The position numbers and the translations under genes were made by a program. Positions 19,422 through 28,544 of a stretch of DNA of 64,000 bases are shown here, piece by piece. Under the pieces are notes generated by a model, which did not search any database, was not told the origin of the DNA, and was given only the letters and a program-made list of their open reading frames with translations. This DNA is from Vibrio europaeus (GTDB lineage: Bacteria > Pseudomonadota > Gammaproteobacteria > Enterobacterales > Vibrionaceae), in contig NZ_LUAX01000002.1 in the NCBI RefSeq assembly GCF_001695575.1, positions 124,001-188,000 on the forward strand, read 5' to 3'. The first letter of the stretch is position 1, and each line of letters opens with the position of its first letter.

Positions 19422-19919
19422 TTAGTAGTCATCGTACTCGGCGATTTCTGTGCCTTGTATGACGTAACCTGTTTGTGCTAATTCATGGCTAACCGTTTCT
19501 GTTTTTAGCGTTCCTATCACGTAGACCACATCCCAAAGCTGCTGCACTGGCGCGCCTTTAGGGAAGTTAACATAGATAATTTGGTTTGGTGGTGGTGGTG
19601 GCACGTGGATACATGCTCCAAAATATGGAACGAGAAGAAACTCTGTCACCATATTCGCATCCCCTTCAAGAGGGATCACAAAGCCCGGGATCTTCACCTT
19701 ACTGCCGTTCAGCTCTTGTCTTACATTGCCGACCATAGATTGTTCCATAGTACCGCCGGAGTGATCGATAGCGGGCATACCATAAGAATCAAATTGGTTG
19801 CGCTCACTTTCTGGGATGAGATCAATCCACTCCAAAGTAAGTGTGTCTTCTGCGTGACTGCTGACGCTTGCTAGACCTAAGGTCATCACAGTCATCAGTA
19901 TCATGACTAGTTTTTTCAT
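19422..19919 (-). CDS. DUF3299 periplasmic protein
   Basis: 165 residues. The signal peptide is clear (MKKLVMILMTVMTLGLASVSSHA, cleaved near residue 23). The family motif FGACIHVPPPPPNQ and IPGFVIPLEGD are present. DUF3299 proteins often sit with FtsX-type ABC exporters; their job is unknown. Here it is the last gene of a minus-strand unit of DUF2607, DUF2796/ZrgA, ATPase and permease genes. In V. cholerae a set of this type (zrgABCDE) was reported as a zinc uptake system, which would make this a zrg gene; which letter it carries I cannot say. Confidence 0.85.
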   Translation of the reverse strand: MKKLVMILMTVMTLGLASVSSHAEDTLTLEWIDLIPESERNQFDSYGMPAIDHSGGTMEQSMVGNVRQELNGSKVKIPGFVIPLEGDANMVTEFLLVPYFGACIHVPPPPPNQIIYVNFPKGAPVQQLWDVVYVIGTLKTETVSHELAQTGYVIQGTEIAEYDDY

Positions 19920-19922
19920 AAT

Positions 19923-21182
19923 CTAAACTCTTATTGTCATACCGTCGCTGAGCGACTGTCGATATGCTCTAAATGCGGGAATAAAGCCGATAATAGTACC
20001 TGCCAGTTGCACTGCAGCCAACAACATCCACTCATAGTGAGATAAAGCGCTCATCTGTAAGTTAATACCATAGTTTTGTTGAATTATTGGTCCTGCAACG
20101 GTGAGCATGGCATATAGACCGATAATCCCCACAAGTAAGCCTATAAAAGTCAGGACACTCGCTTCTAAAATTAACAGGCTAAATACATGCCTTGGCCTTG
20201 CGCCCATAGCTCGAAGAATGGCCATTTCTCGACGGCGCTCTTGCAGGCTAGTCAGCAGGCTTGACAACATACCGAGTAGACCTGCAATAACGACAAATAT
20301 CGATACTGCCATTAACGCTTGCTCGGCAACCGACATCATGCCCCATAGTTCATGCAGGGCAACACCTGGAAGAATAGCGCTGAGAGGCTCTTTGAAGTAG
20401 TTGTTGATTTGTCTCTGCAGAGCAAAGGTTTGGATTTTTGAATTAAGCCCGAGTAACACCGCGGTAATCTGCTGGGGTTTGAAGTTCATAGACTCAAGTT
20501 GTTCTGCGGTCGGGTTATTGCCTAGGTTTGCACCTGACTCCCAGCCCACATGTATCGCTTCAATCGCCTCTAATGAAACGTGAACAGTCTTGTCTACTGG
20601 AGTACCAGTAGGCGCTAGGATTCCTACCACTCTAAATGGGGCGTTTTCATGGCGGCTGAAACCGACATCACTGATACCGTGGGCAATGATCATTTCACTT
20701 CCCAATTGGTAATTCAGTGTGCGAGCAACGTCTGAACCAATCACAGCATCGAACAAGCCATTAAACTCTTTACCTTGACTAAAGGCTAGGTGTTGTTTCT
20801 GGCCGTAGCGATAGTGCTCAAAGTAGCTATGGTTGGTTCCCATGACTCGAAAGCCTTTATGGGAGTCACCAAGTGAAATTGGAATTGCCCACTTTACTGA
20901 GCGATGTTGGCTAAATTCCTGATAACTCTTCCAATCAATATTGTTGGTCGCATTACCGATTCTAAAAACCGAATAGAGCAATAAATTTACTTGGCCAGAT
21001 CGACCACCGACAATCAAATCAGTACCAGAAATCGTATTGGCAAAACTGTCTTTTGCTTGTGTACGAATACGTTCGACACCAAGCAGCAAAATGACCGAAA
21101 TCGCCACAGTTAAAATAGTAAGAATGGCGGTGACTTTACGGTTGCGCACACTTTTCCAAGCTAGGGTAAGTGTAGGTGTCAT
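19923..21182 (-). CDS. FtsX-type ABC transporter permease
   Basis: 419 residues. One N-terminal transmembrane helix (about 18-36), a large periplasmic domain (about 40-270, MacB-like), then three helices in the C-terminal FtsX domain (LLTSLQERRREMAILRAMGA is the typical coupling region). This is the MacB/LolCE fold, usually acting on lipids, peptides or lipoproteins by mechanotransmission rather than as a classic importer. The start overlaps the stop of the ATPase gene (ATGA). Context points to zinc handling; the sequence itself does not show a zinc site. Confidence 0.9.
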   Translation of the reverse strand: MTPTLTLAWKSVRNRKVTAILTILTVAISVILLLGVERIRTQAKDSFANTISGTDLIVGGRSGQVNLLLYSVFRIGNATNNIDWKSYQEFSQHRSVKWAIPISLGDSHKGFRVMGTNHSYFEHYRYGQKQHLAFSQGKEFNGLFDAVIGSDVARTLNYQLGSEMIIAHGISDVGFSRHENAPFRVVGILAPTGTPVDKTVHVSLEAIEAIHVGWESGANLGNNPTAEQLESMNFKPQQITAVLLGLNSKIQTFALQRQINNYFKEPLSAILPGVALHELWGMMSVAEQALMAVSIFVVIAGLLGMLSSLLTSLQERRREMAILRAMGARPRHVFSLLILEASVLTFIGLLVGIIGLYAMLTVAGPIIQQNYGINLQMSALSHYEWMLLAAVQLAGTIIGFIPAFRAYRQSLSDGMTIRV

Positions 21183-21886
21183 TGGTGACCTCCTGCTTGG
21201 TTTAATTGCTGAAGATTAATGGTGCGATCAAATAGCGGCTCTAATGTCGGGTCATGGCTGACAAACAACAAGGTAGATTCCGCCTGATTCACTTGATCAA
21301 GCAATAACTCGATAAAGGCAGTACGGTTGTCGTAATCGAGTGAAGAGGTTGGCTCGTCCGCGATGATGACTTTGGGTTTACCAATCAGGGCACGTGCTGC
21401 CGCGACTCTTTGTTGTTGCCCAATGCTGAGTTCTACGACAGGTTTATCGAGCAGTTCAGAGGGTAAGCGCAGCTTTTCGAGCAATTGCTTAGCATTAGAG
21501 AGTAAATCTCCGTCCACTTGCTGACGGCGTAAGATAGAAAACTGACAAGGCAAGGTGACGTTTTCAATCACGCTTAAATAAGGCAGCAAGTTAAACTGCT
21601 GAAAGATATAACCGATATGGTTGGCGCGAAATTTGTCACGTCGGCTACCTGACATTTGCGTCAGGTTTTCGCCTAGCACAGCCACTTGTCCGGAAGTTGC
21701 CGTGTTTATCCCTGTGAGTAAGCCAAGCAGTGTTGATTTACCACATCCGCTTGGCCCTTTTATAAATAGGTGTTCACCACGCTTAATCGTGAGAGAAGGG
21801 ATATCTAATGTGGGATGTTCGTTGCCAGGCCAAGTAAAGGAGACTTGCTCAAGCTCAACGACAGAACAAGAAGGGGAATTGTTCAT
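21179..21886 (-). CDS. ABC transporter ATP-binding protein (LolD/MacB type)
   Basis: 235 residues. Walker A is GPSGCGKST, the Q-loop is in FQQFNLLPYLSV, the signature is LSIGQQQR (Ile in place of the usual first Gly of LSGGQ), Walker B is VIIADEPTSSLD, and the switch His is in VSHDP. It would power the adjacent FtsX-type permease. Starts 56 bases after the DUF2796 gene. Confidence 0.93.
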   Translation of the reverse strand: MNNSPSCSVVELEQVSFTWPGNEHPTLDIPSLTIKRGEHLFIKGPSGCGKSTLLGLLTGINTATSGQVAVLGENLTQMSGSRRDKFRANHIGYIFQQFNLLPYLSVIENVTLPCQFSILRRQQVDGDLLSNAKQLLEKLRLPSELLDKPVVELSIGQQQRVAAARALIGKPKVIIADEPTSSLDYDNRTAFIELLLDQVNQAESTLLFVSHDPTLEPLFDRTINLQQLNQAGGHQ

Positions 21887-21942
21887 TGTATGTTTCCAAT
21901 CATGAGAAAGGTGGCTTAGCCATTGCTAAGCCACTTTATGAA

Positions 21943-22659
<717 letters not shown>

Positions 22660-22741
22660 TGTAAGTCCTGATTTTAAATTTGAGTAATGCTGTGCTATTC
22701 ACTTAATGTGAATACGATTTATTGCAAATGATGAATCAATA

Positions 22742-23032
22742 TCAGGATAGTGGCGGTGAGCGTGGCAGGTAAGCAAAGCTCAATGCCTCGGTGTAGTGAT
22801 AGGTCGCTAGTGGAGCAAAATATTCACTGACAGCTGGTGGAGTGATAACAAGGGATGCAGGGGCTGCACCATGTAGTCCACTGGCAAACAATTGGCAGTG
22901 ATGCTCTTTGTGGTGTGCTGAAGAAAGATCGTACTGGTGATCAATAAACGCAAAGTTGAGCCATAGCACAAGGGCGATTGCTAAAAATGCAAGCGCTGAA
23001 GTGCGTTGGATAAGAAAGCGATTTTGAAGCAC
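22742..23032 (-). CDS. DUF2607-like small protein
   Basis: 96 residues from GTG 23032. One hydrophobic segment near the N terminus (residues 9-27) could be a signal peptide or anchor, followed by HHKEHHCQLFASG, a His/Cys cluster suited to metal binding. It resembles the DUF2607 family of vibrios; I am not certain of the family. It is the first gene behind the Zur-like palindrome, and the zinc-linked genes follow on the same strand. Confidence 0.65.
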   Translation of the reverse strand: MLQNRFLIQRTSALAFLAIALVLWLNFAFIDHQYDLSSAHHKEHHCQLFASGLHGAAPASLVITPPAVSEYFAPLATYHYTEALSFAYLPRSPPLS

Positions 23033-23053
23033 GATGAAAGCACAATACAGAAA

Positions 23054-23082
23054 GAGGAGTTGTTATACTATAACAACTCCTC
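23054..23082 (-). promoter_or_regulatory. Zur-type zinc operator, perfect 29-bp palindrome
   Basis: The core TGTTATACTATAACA (23061-23075) matches the E. coli Zur core TGTTATAnTATAACA exactly, and symmetry extends to 14-base arms around the C at 23068. It ends 21 bases before the DUF2607 start and overlaps a TATAGT -10-like hexamer on the minus strand, ideal for repression by zinc-loaded Zur. Only three T follow, so it is a poor terminator for ytfJ. Confidence 0.8.
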
Positions 23083-23109
23083 TTCAGGGGGAAGTAAACC
23101 AACCTCTGT

Positions 23110-23661
23110 TTAAAGGTTTTCTTTGACTAGCGTAAGTACTTGTTGAATCTCGCTTTCATTGAGTGCGCCTTCTTTTACAAACAATACCTTACCTTGTTTA
23201 TCTTGCACTATGATCGCTGATGACTCTTCGGCCAGCTGCCAAGCGCTGGCTACCGTTCCGTCCTCATCAAGCACCATTGAAGACCAAGGGAACTCTTTCT
23301 TGCTGTCTTCCGCCGAAGATTTTACAAATGAGCCCGTTCCCCAAATTGCATCATCTTGGTTGATGATCGATGTCGTTTGGTAACTTTGTTCTGCGAATTT
23401 TGCTTCGGTGATGGCTGACATTAACGGGGCATTGAGTTCTTTTGAGCTGCTACGTCCCGCAATGGCTTGAATGACGCGAACTTTACCTTGCATATCGGTG
23501 GTTGCCCAAGCTTGGAAGGCCGTTTTGTCGCCTTGCAGTACGATTTCACCGTGGCTTGCTACCGCTACCTCAGGCACGGCTTGCCCGACAGTGATGTTGT
23601 GAGCAAAAGCGAAAGCTGGAGAGCACGCGATTGCCAGAGTTAGAAGGGTTTTATTTTTCAT
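23110..23661 (-). CDS. ytfJ: YtfJ family periplasmic protein
   Basis: 183 residues from ATG 23661 (MKNKTLLTLAIACSPAFAFA is a good signal peptide); the longer frame to 23739 lacks support. YtfJ is a thioredoxin-fold-like periplasmic protein of unknown role. Recognisable parts are VRVIQAIAGRSSSKE, SSMVLDEDGTVASAWQL and DKQGKVLFVKEGAL. No CXXC redox pair is present. Divergent from ytfK, as in E. coli. Confidence 0.9.
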   Translation of the reverse strand: MKNKTLLTLAIACSPAFAFAHNITVGQAVPEVAVASHGEIVLQGDKTAFQAWATTDMQGKVRVIQAIAGRSSSKELNAPLMSAITEAKFAEQSYQTTSIINQDDAIWGTGSFVKSSAEDSKKEFPWSSMVLDEDGTVASAWQLAEESSAIIVQDKQGKVLFVKEGALNESEIQQVLTLVKENL

Positions 23662-23868
23662 TATGTTATTTCCTTTTGAATGTGCGCAAAAAGTATATAC
23701 CCAATTTTGATATGCGGAGAAAACTCTCTCAGATAACACTGGTCTGACGTCACAATGTTAACAAAATGCTATACATTAAATACGCATCCGGTATAATAAT
23801 TACAAGTTCTAAGGAATAGAACCAAGCAATCAGTTCGAATTGCATCACAAAAGGATATTGGAGTCGTT

Positions 23869-24069
23869 ATGCTGCGTGAATTTACTATTTATCGTCCTCG
23901 TCAAGTTGCTCGTTTTGTTAAAACTTTGTTCAAAGGACAGTTTGTTATCTCTGGGGTTGGCAAGTTTACTTTCGATAATGGGAAAGTCTTACTGCCGGAT
24001 GTGAAAGATTCTCAAAAGTTAACCACCTATAAAGAGATCAATCAGGCAATTGCTTTATTGCCAGTCTAA
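23869..24069 (+). CDS. ytfK: YtfK family protein (DUF1107)
   Basis: 66 residues, typical length. It shows the pattern RPRQVARFVKTLFKGQFVI and GKFTFDNGKVLLPDVKD, close to E. coli YtfK, which was reported to stimulate SpoT-dependent (p)ppGpp accumulation during fatty-acid or phosphate starvation. Whether that holds here is inference. It is a single gene with a terminator; ytfJ lies divergent upstream. Confidence 0.9.
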   Translation: MLREFTIYRPRQVARFVKTLFKGQFVISGVGKFTFDNGKVLLPDVKDSQKLTTYKEINQAIALLPV

Positions 24070-24101
24070 ATTTTGGCTCCTTTCCAAGCCACGAATTATA
24101 G

Positions 24102-24129
24102 AAAGTCGCCTAGTTGGCGGCTTTTGTCG
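24102..24129 (+). terminator. Terminator of ytfK
   Basis: AAGTCGCC (24103-24110) pairs with GGCGGCTT (24116-24123; one T-G pair) across a five-base loop, followed by TTGTCGTTT. Confidence 0.85.
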
Positions 24130-24290
24130 TTTATAGCCGCTATATCACTGAGCCTTCCTCCACTCACTTATCACTGCTTTACTTCAATGAGTAAAATTTA
24201 CACGCCAACAGTTTGAATTTACGACTATATTGTTAATAAGCAACATTGTGCTTATTGGCAATGTTTGACAACAAAATGTGACTGGTGGCT

Positions 24291-26480
24291 ATGGATCCTC
24301 TTTTTATTCTTTTATGTACGCTACTTGTACTCTTGATGCAGGTTGGTTTTCTGTTCCTTGAGGCAGGGACGGTACGTAAAAAGAACACTGCCAATGTGGC
24401 AGCTAAAAACCTCATCGATTTAGCGGTCGTACTGATCCTTTATTGGCTCGTTGGCTACGGTGTTATGTTTGGTGAGTCCATGGATGGTTATCTAGGGACT
24501 AGTCATTTTTTACTAGGTCATTTTGAAGGTTTAGATGAGGGAGCGTTTTTTGTCTTTCAAATGGTGTTTTGTGCAACTTCGGTGACGATCATTTCTGGGG
24601 CAATTGCCGAAAGAGGCAGTTTAAAGGGCTACATCGCATTATCCATTTTCGTCGCTGCTGTTGTTTATCCTGTTATTGGGCATTGGGTGTGGAGTGACAA
24701 TGGATGGCTTGCACAACGAGGCTTCGTTGATTTTGCTGGTTCGACAGTGGTTCACTCTGTCGGTGGTTGGGCGGCTTTGGCGGCGATCATGATTATTGGA
24801 CCTAGGCTGAATCGGTTTGTCGAAGGACATAATTTTAACCACAGCAGCTTAGTACAAAGTGTCGCAGGGGTGGTTTTTCTATGGATAGGTTGGCTTGGCT
24901 TTAATGCGGGTAGCTCGCTGCATTTTGACAGTAATGTGTTTAATATTGTCCTCAATACCATTCTAGCGGGTGCGGCTGGTGGCCTTACGTCAGCAATGTA
25001 CTCTTTACATAAAACCAATAGAGTACACATTCCTAACTTCTACAACGGAATCCTATCAGGGTTAGTCTCCATTACCGCAAGTTGTAATTTTGTTGATGGC
25101 CTCTCATCGGTGCTCATCGGCTCACTCGGCGCTTTGATTTCACTGTCGGTTGGTCGACTATTAGTGCTGAAAAAGATTGATGATGTGGTTGATGCTGTGC
25201 CTGTACATCTAGCAAGTGGTATCTGGGGCACTATCGCTGTAGCGCTGTTTGTTCCTCAATCGGTGATTACAGATACCTTACAGATGAGCGATAGAATGGA
25301 GTTGCTATGGAGCCAGGTCTTTGGTGTTAGTGTCGTCGCTGCTTTTGTGTTTCCTCTCTGTTACCTGGTTTTCTTTCTGATAAACAAAGTGCTTCCTCTT
25401 CGCGTTGGACAAGAAGAGGAGATCGTCGGGTTGAATATTTCGTCTCACCAAGCAAGCAGCGATCTCTATGACTTGGTCACAGTGATGCAAAATCAGGAAG
25501 AGAGCGGTGATTTCAGCCAACGCGTCGATTATGACCCAACGTCAGAGATAGGCATGATTGCACGTCAATACAATCGAGTCCTTTCTCGGTTCGAAACGGC
25601 ATTAGTCAAAGCAACCCAAAAACACAGTGCATTATTGCAAACTAACCAAAGACTAAAATCGATGGAGTCACGCGTACAAAAAAGTGAAAAGCTTTCAAGT
25701 ATCGGTCAGATAAGCTCTGGCTTGGTGCGGGAGATAAACGAACCGATTGGTTATGTGCTGAGTAATATCAAAACACTTAAAGACTACAATAAATTTTTTA
25801 AGTTGTTGGTTACTGAATATAAAGCGTTTGCTGCAACCGTCTCTCAACACCCAGTGGTGGCTAACGAAGTGCTGCAACGCATTGACAAAATATGTGAAGA
25901 GGAAGATTTAGAATTTGTTCTTGAAGACAGTGAAGAGCTCATCAATGCTACATCAGACGGTGCGAGTAAAATAGAGAAGATCTTGTCAAATGTTCGCACG
26001 TTCTCTGAGTTTGGCGATGAGAAGTTTGAGCTTAAAGACATTAACGTTTTGGTTTCTGCTGCGGTAGAAAAGGTGGCTGCCACTCTGCCGTTGAGCTGCA
26101 AATTGCTCGAGTCTTACGAGGCAAAATTGCCTATGGTCTCTTGTAGTCCTCATCAAATTGAACAGTTATGCATTAATGTCCTTTCCAATTCAGTTCAAGC
26201 TATAGGCGAAGATCGTGGCGCAATTAAAGTCACCACTAGTAACGAAGGGAATCATGTGGTCGTTGCGATTATCGACAGTGGAGTGGGCATCAAAGAAGAG
26301 TACCAATCTAAGGTATTTGAGCCATTTTTTACAACATTTGGGAACCAAGGTCATGCTGGGCTTGGCTTATCGATTTGCTACGGAATCGCCACCAATCATG
26401 GGGGTTCGTTAAGCTTATTGAGTAAACAGGCGAAAGGAACCAAAGTGACTTTGCGCCTGCCAATGCCACTTGATGAGTGA
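24291..26480 (+). CDS. Ammonium transporter-histidine kinase fusion lacking the phospho-acceptor His
   Basis: 729 residues from ATG 24291 (GTG 24285 also possible). Residues 1 to about 375 are an Amt/Rh domain of around 11 helices with both pore histidines: H155 in STVVHSVGG and H306 in DAVPVHLASG. A short linker (about 385-440) resembles a HAMP-type connector, followed by a DHp helix and an ATPase domain. The H-box reads SSGLVREINEP, with R480 (codon CGG at 25728) where the phosphorylated His belongs. The N box (N633), G1 box (DSGVGI, D662), F box (FEPFF) and G2 box (GLGLSI) look intact, so ATP may still bind. Amt-kinase fusions such as Ks-Amt5 sense ammonium. The next gene, 15 bases on, is its likely receiver partner. 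Confidence 0.9.
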   Translation: MDPLFILLCTLLVLLMQVGFLFLEAGTVRKKNTANVAAKNLIDLAVVLILYWLVGYGVMFGESMDGYLGTSHFLLGHFEGLDEGAFFVFQMVFCATSVTIISGAIAERGSLKGYIALSIFVAAVVYPVIGHWVWSDNGWLAQRGFVDFAGSTVVHSVGGWAALAAIMIIGPRLNRFVEGHNFNHSSLVQSVAGVVFLWIGWLGFNAGSSLHFDSNVFNIVLNTILAGAAGGLTSAMYSLHKTNRVHIPNFYNGILSGLVSITASCNFVDGLSSVLIGSLGALISLSVGRLLVLKKIDDVVDAVPVHLASGIWGTIAVALFVPQSVITDTLQMSDRMELLWSQVFGVSVVAAFVFPLCYLVFFLINKVLPLRVGQEEEIVGLNISSHQASSDLYDLVTVMQNQEESGDFSQRVDYDPTSEIGMIARQYNRVLSRFETALVKATQKHSALLQTNQRLKSMESRVQKSEKLSSIGQISSGLVREINEPIGYVLSNIKTLKDYNKFFKLLVTEYKAFAATVSQHPVVANEVLQRIDKICEEEDLEFVLEDSEELINATSDGASKIEKILSNVRTFSEFGDEKFELKDINVLVSAAVEKVAATLPLSCKLLESYEAKLPMVSCSPHQIEQLCINVLSNSVQAIGEDRGAIKVTTSNEGNHVVVAIIDSGVGIKEEYQSKVFEPFFTTFGNQGHAGLGLSICYGIATNHGGSLSLLSKQAKGTKVTLRLPMPLDE

Positions 26481-26495
26481 TAAGGGAGAAGGTGT

Positions 26496-27776
26496 ATGGC
26501 TGATACAGGATTGACGAAGCTGCTGGTTGTTGATGATGAGGTTCAGATTACCAAATCTCTTAGCCGCTTACTGAGAAAAGAGTATCAAGTTATCGCCTTT
26601 AACAATCCTCTAGAAGCTTTGGTTTATCTCGGTGAAAATGAAGTTGCGCTCATTATGTCTGACATGCGGATGCCCGGTATGGGGGGAGCCCGTTTTTTAA
26701 GTGAATCCGTGTTGATTCAACCTCACGCAATGAGGATTGCTTTTTCGGGAGGGGTTGATTATCGAACCTTAGTTAGTGCAATTAATGAGGGCAAAATTCA
26801 TCACGTTATTGCTAAACCATGGGATACTGATGAGCTAAAAGAGCTACTTGCTCAGATGACCACTCAGCATCAGATGAATATAGGTCTAAAACAACATGCT
26901 AATAAGCTGGAGCGGGAAAATCGTACTTTTAGTGAAGAAAACAGTCAGTTGCTGGCCTCAGCAACAGAAACTCAGATGCAGCTTGTTGAGCTGAAACAGC
27001 AATATGAACAACTTTTGTCGCGTTACCAGAGCTTTAGCCAAGACTCTTTGAAAGTGCTGATGGCCGGAGCCGTGGCTCACTCGTGGTATGAGGAGTGTGA
27101 CTTACAACGCGTTGCTTTACATGCTAAACAATTAGCGCTCTCAATGAGCTTGCCGCCTAAAGTCGTTAATTTAGTCTATCGTTGTGCTCAACTACATCCG
27201 ATCGGATTGCTGTTCTCATCTTTGAATCAGACACCTGCCAATTTCGCTAATCATCATTTAGCACCGTGTTGCTTTGGTTCGCTCGCGTATGACGTTTTGA
27301 GTGACAGTCCGCATCTGAAAGAGGTAGTGATGGGAATTCGGCATCAAGATGAGAACGTTAACGGCACGGGTTACCCACAGCATCTGACGCTCACAGATAT
27401 TCCACTCGTGGCAAAAATTGTTCGCGTGGTGAAAGATTACGATTTTCTAACAGTGACTCATACGGAGCCTCAAAGTCGTTACTCCCCAGCCCAAGCCGCT
27501 CATAAACTGCAAGAGTTATCCGATATTCACTACGATGGGGCGATTGTAAAAGCTTACCTAAAAATGGTTTCCTCAAAGCTGCAAAACAATGACAATACGA
27601 TGGAGTACTCTGTGCCACTGCGCGAGCTCAAAGTCGGTGATGAGCTTAAACGAGATGTACGCTTGACCAATGGGCAGGTGTTGATCAAGCGAGGCAGCAT
27701 GCTCAATGATGAGATGCTGCAGCGTTTGATTGGGTTAGAGAAGCAAAAACAACATCACTTTGCTTATGTCGTTTAG
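26496..27776 (+). CDS. Response regulator with degenerate HD-GYP output domain
   Basis: 426 residues. The receiver domain (about 6-122) is complete: acidic D13/D14, phospho-acceptor D56 in MSDMRMPG, S84 and K107. A coiled coil (about 128-182) leads to an HD-GYP-like domain (about 185-360). Its metal residues are changed: the usual HD is H234-P235 (LHPIGLL), the HHE segment is RHQ, and DGxGYP is NGTGYP. Cyclic-di-GMP hydrolysis is therefore unlikely; it may act by binding. It follows the Amt-kinase gene by 15 bases and is very likely co-transcribed. Confidence 0.88.
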   Translation: MADTGLTKLLVVDDEVQITKSLSRLLRKEYQVIAFNNPLEALVYLGENEVALIMSDMRMPGMGGARFLSESVLIQPHAMRIAFSGGVDYRTLVSAINEGKIHHVIAKPWDTDELKELLAQMTTQHQMNIGLKQHANKLERENRTFSEENSQLLASATETQMQLVELKQQYEQLLSRYQSFSQDSLKVLMAGAVAHSWYEECDLQRVALHAKQLALSMSLPPKVVNLVYRCAQLHPIGLLFSSLNQTPANFANHHLAPCCFGSLAYDVLSDSPHLKEVVMGIRHQDENVNGTGYPQHLTLTDIPLVAKIVRVVKDYDFLTVTHTEPQSRYSPAQAAHKLQELSDIHYDGAIVKAYLKMVSSKLQNNDNTMEYSVPLRELKVGDELKRDVRLTNGQVLIKRGSMLNDEMLQRLIGLEKQKQHHFAYVV

Positions 27777-27800
27777 CTTAGACAAGCATTATTAGTGTGA

Positions 27801-28427
27801 TCAATTGGGTGGAAAACACACACCGGTTCCCCCGAGGCCACAGTAGCCATTCGGGTTTTTAGCGAGATATTGCTGGTGGTAGTTCTCGGCATAGTAGTAT
27901 TTACCTGCGGGTAAAATCTCTGTGGTGATGGCGCCATTACCATCACCGAGTAGCACTTGATAGGCTTGCTTAGATGCTAGCGCTGCTTGGTATTGTTCGT
28001 CGCTGTATACATAGATGGCTGAGCGGTATTGAGTTCCGCGGTCATTGCCTTGTCTCATACCCTGAGTCGGGTCGTGCTTTTCCCAAAAAGCTTGCAACAG
28101 TTGCTCCAGGCTAATGATACTTGGATTGAAAACGACTCGTACAATCTCTGTATGGCCAGTTTGTCCACTGCATACCTCTTCATAGGTTGGGTTAGGAGTA
28201 TAACCTCCTGCGTAGCCAACTGAGGTGCTTACCACTCCATCAAGTTGCCAGAACAGGCGCTCGGCTCCCCAAAAGCAGCCCATTCCAAGTAGAATTTTCT
28301 CGCAACCTTCTTCAGGTTCTGCAGTCAAACTGGTTTGATTGACGAAATGAATGTCATCGAGTGCAAGTGGCGTCTCTCGTCCTGGGAGAGCTTGTTGGGC
28401 GGTAATCATGGTTTGTTTGTCGAGCAT
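27801..28427 (-). CDS. msrA: Peptide methionine sulfoxide reductase A
   Basis: 208 residues. It reduces S-methionine sulfoxide in proteins. The catalytic cysteine is C51 in [11 protein letters not shown], and resolving cysteines lie at the C terminus ([14 protein letters not shown]). The family segments [20 protein letters not shown] and ENYHQQYL are present. It is divergent from tamA, the same neighbourhood as in E. coli. ATG at codon 7 is an alternative start. Confidence 0.97.
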   Translation of the reverse strand: MLDKQTMITAQQALPGRETPLALDDIHFVNQTSLTAEPEEGCEKILLGMGCFWGAERLFWQLDGVVSTSVGYAGGYTPNPTYEEVCSGQTGHTEIVRVVFNPSIISLEQLLQAFWEKHDPTQGMRQGNDRGTQYRSAIYVYSDEQYQAALASKQAYQVLLGDGNGAITTEILPAGKYYYAENYHQQYLAKNPNGYCGLGGTGVCFPPN

Positions 28428-28544
28428 CGTGATTTCCTTGTTGGAGTATTTTTTATATAGACCGCCTAATTAACTGTTTTCGTACAGACTTATTTTTTTA
28501 GTGGCGGTATTATTCCCTTACTTGATGTAGACAGATAATTAAGC

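Noticed and set aside
23054..23082. Palindrome as terminator of ytfJ
   Set aside because: Only three T follow on the minus strand, and the core is an exact Zur site placed at the promoter of the next gene. A double role cannot be excluded.
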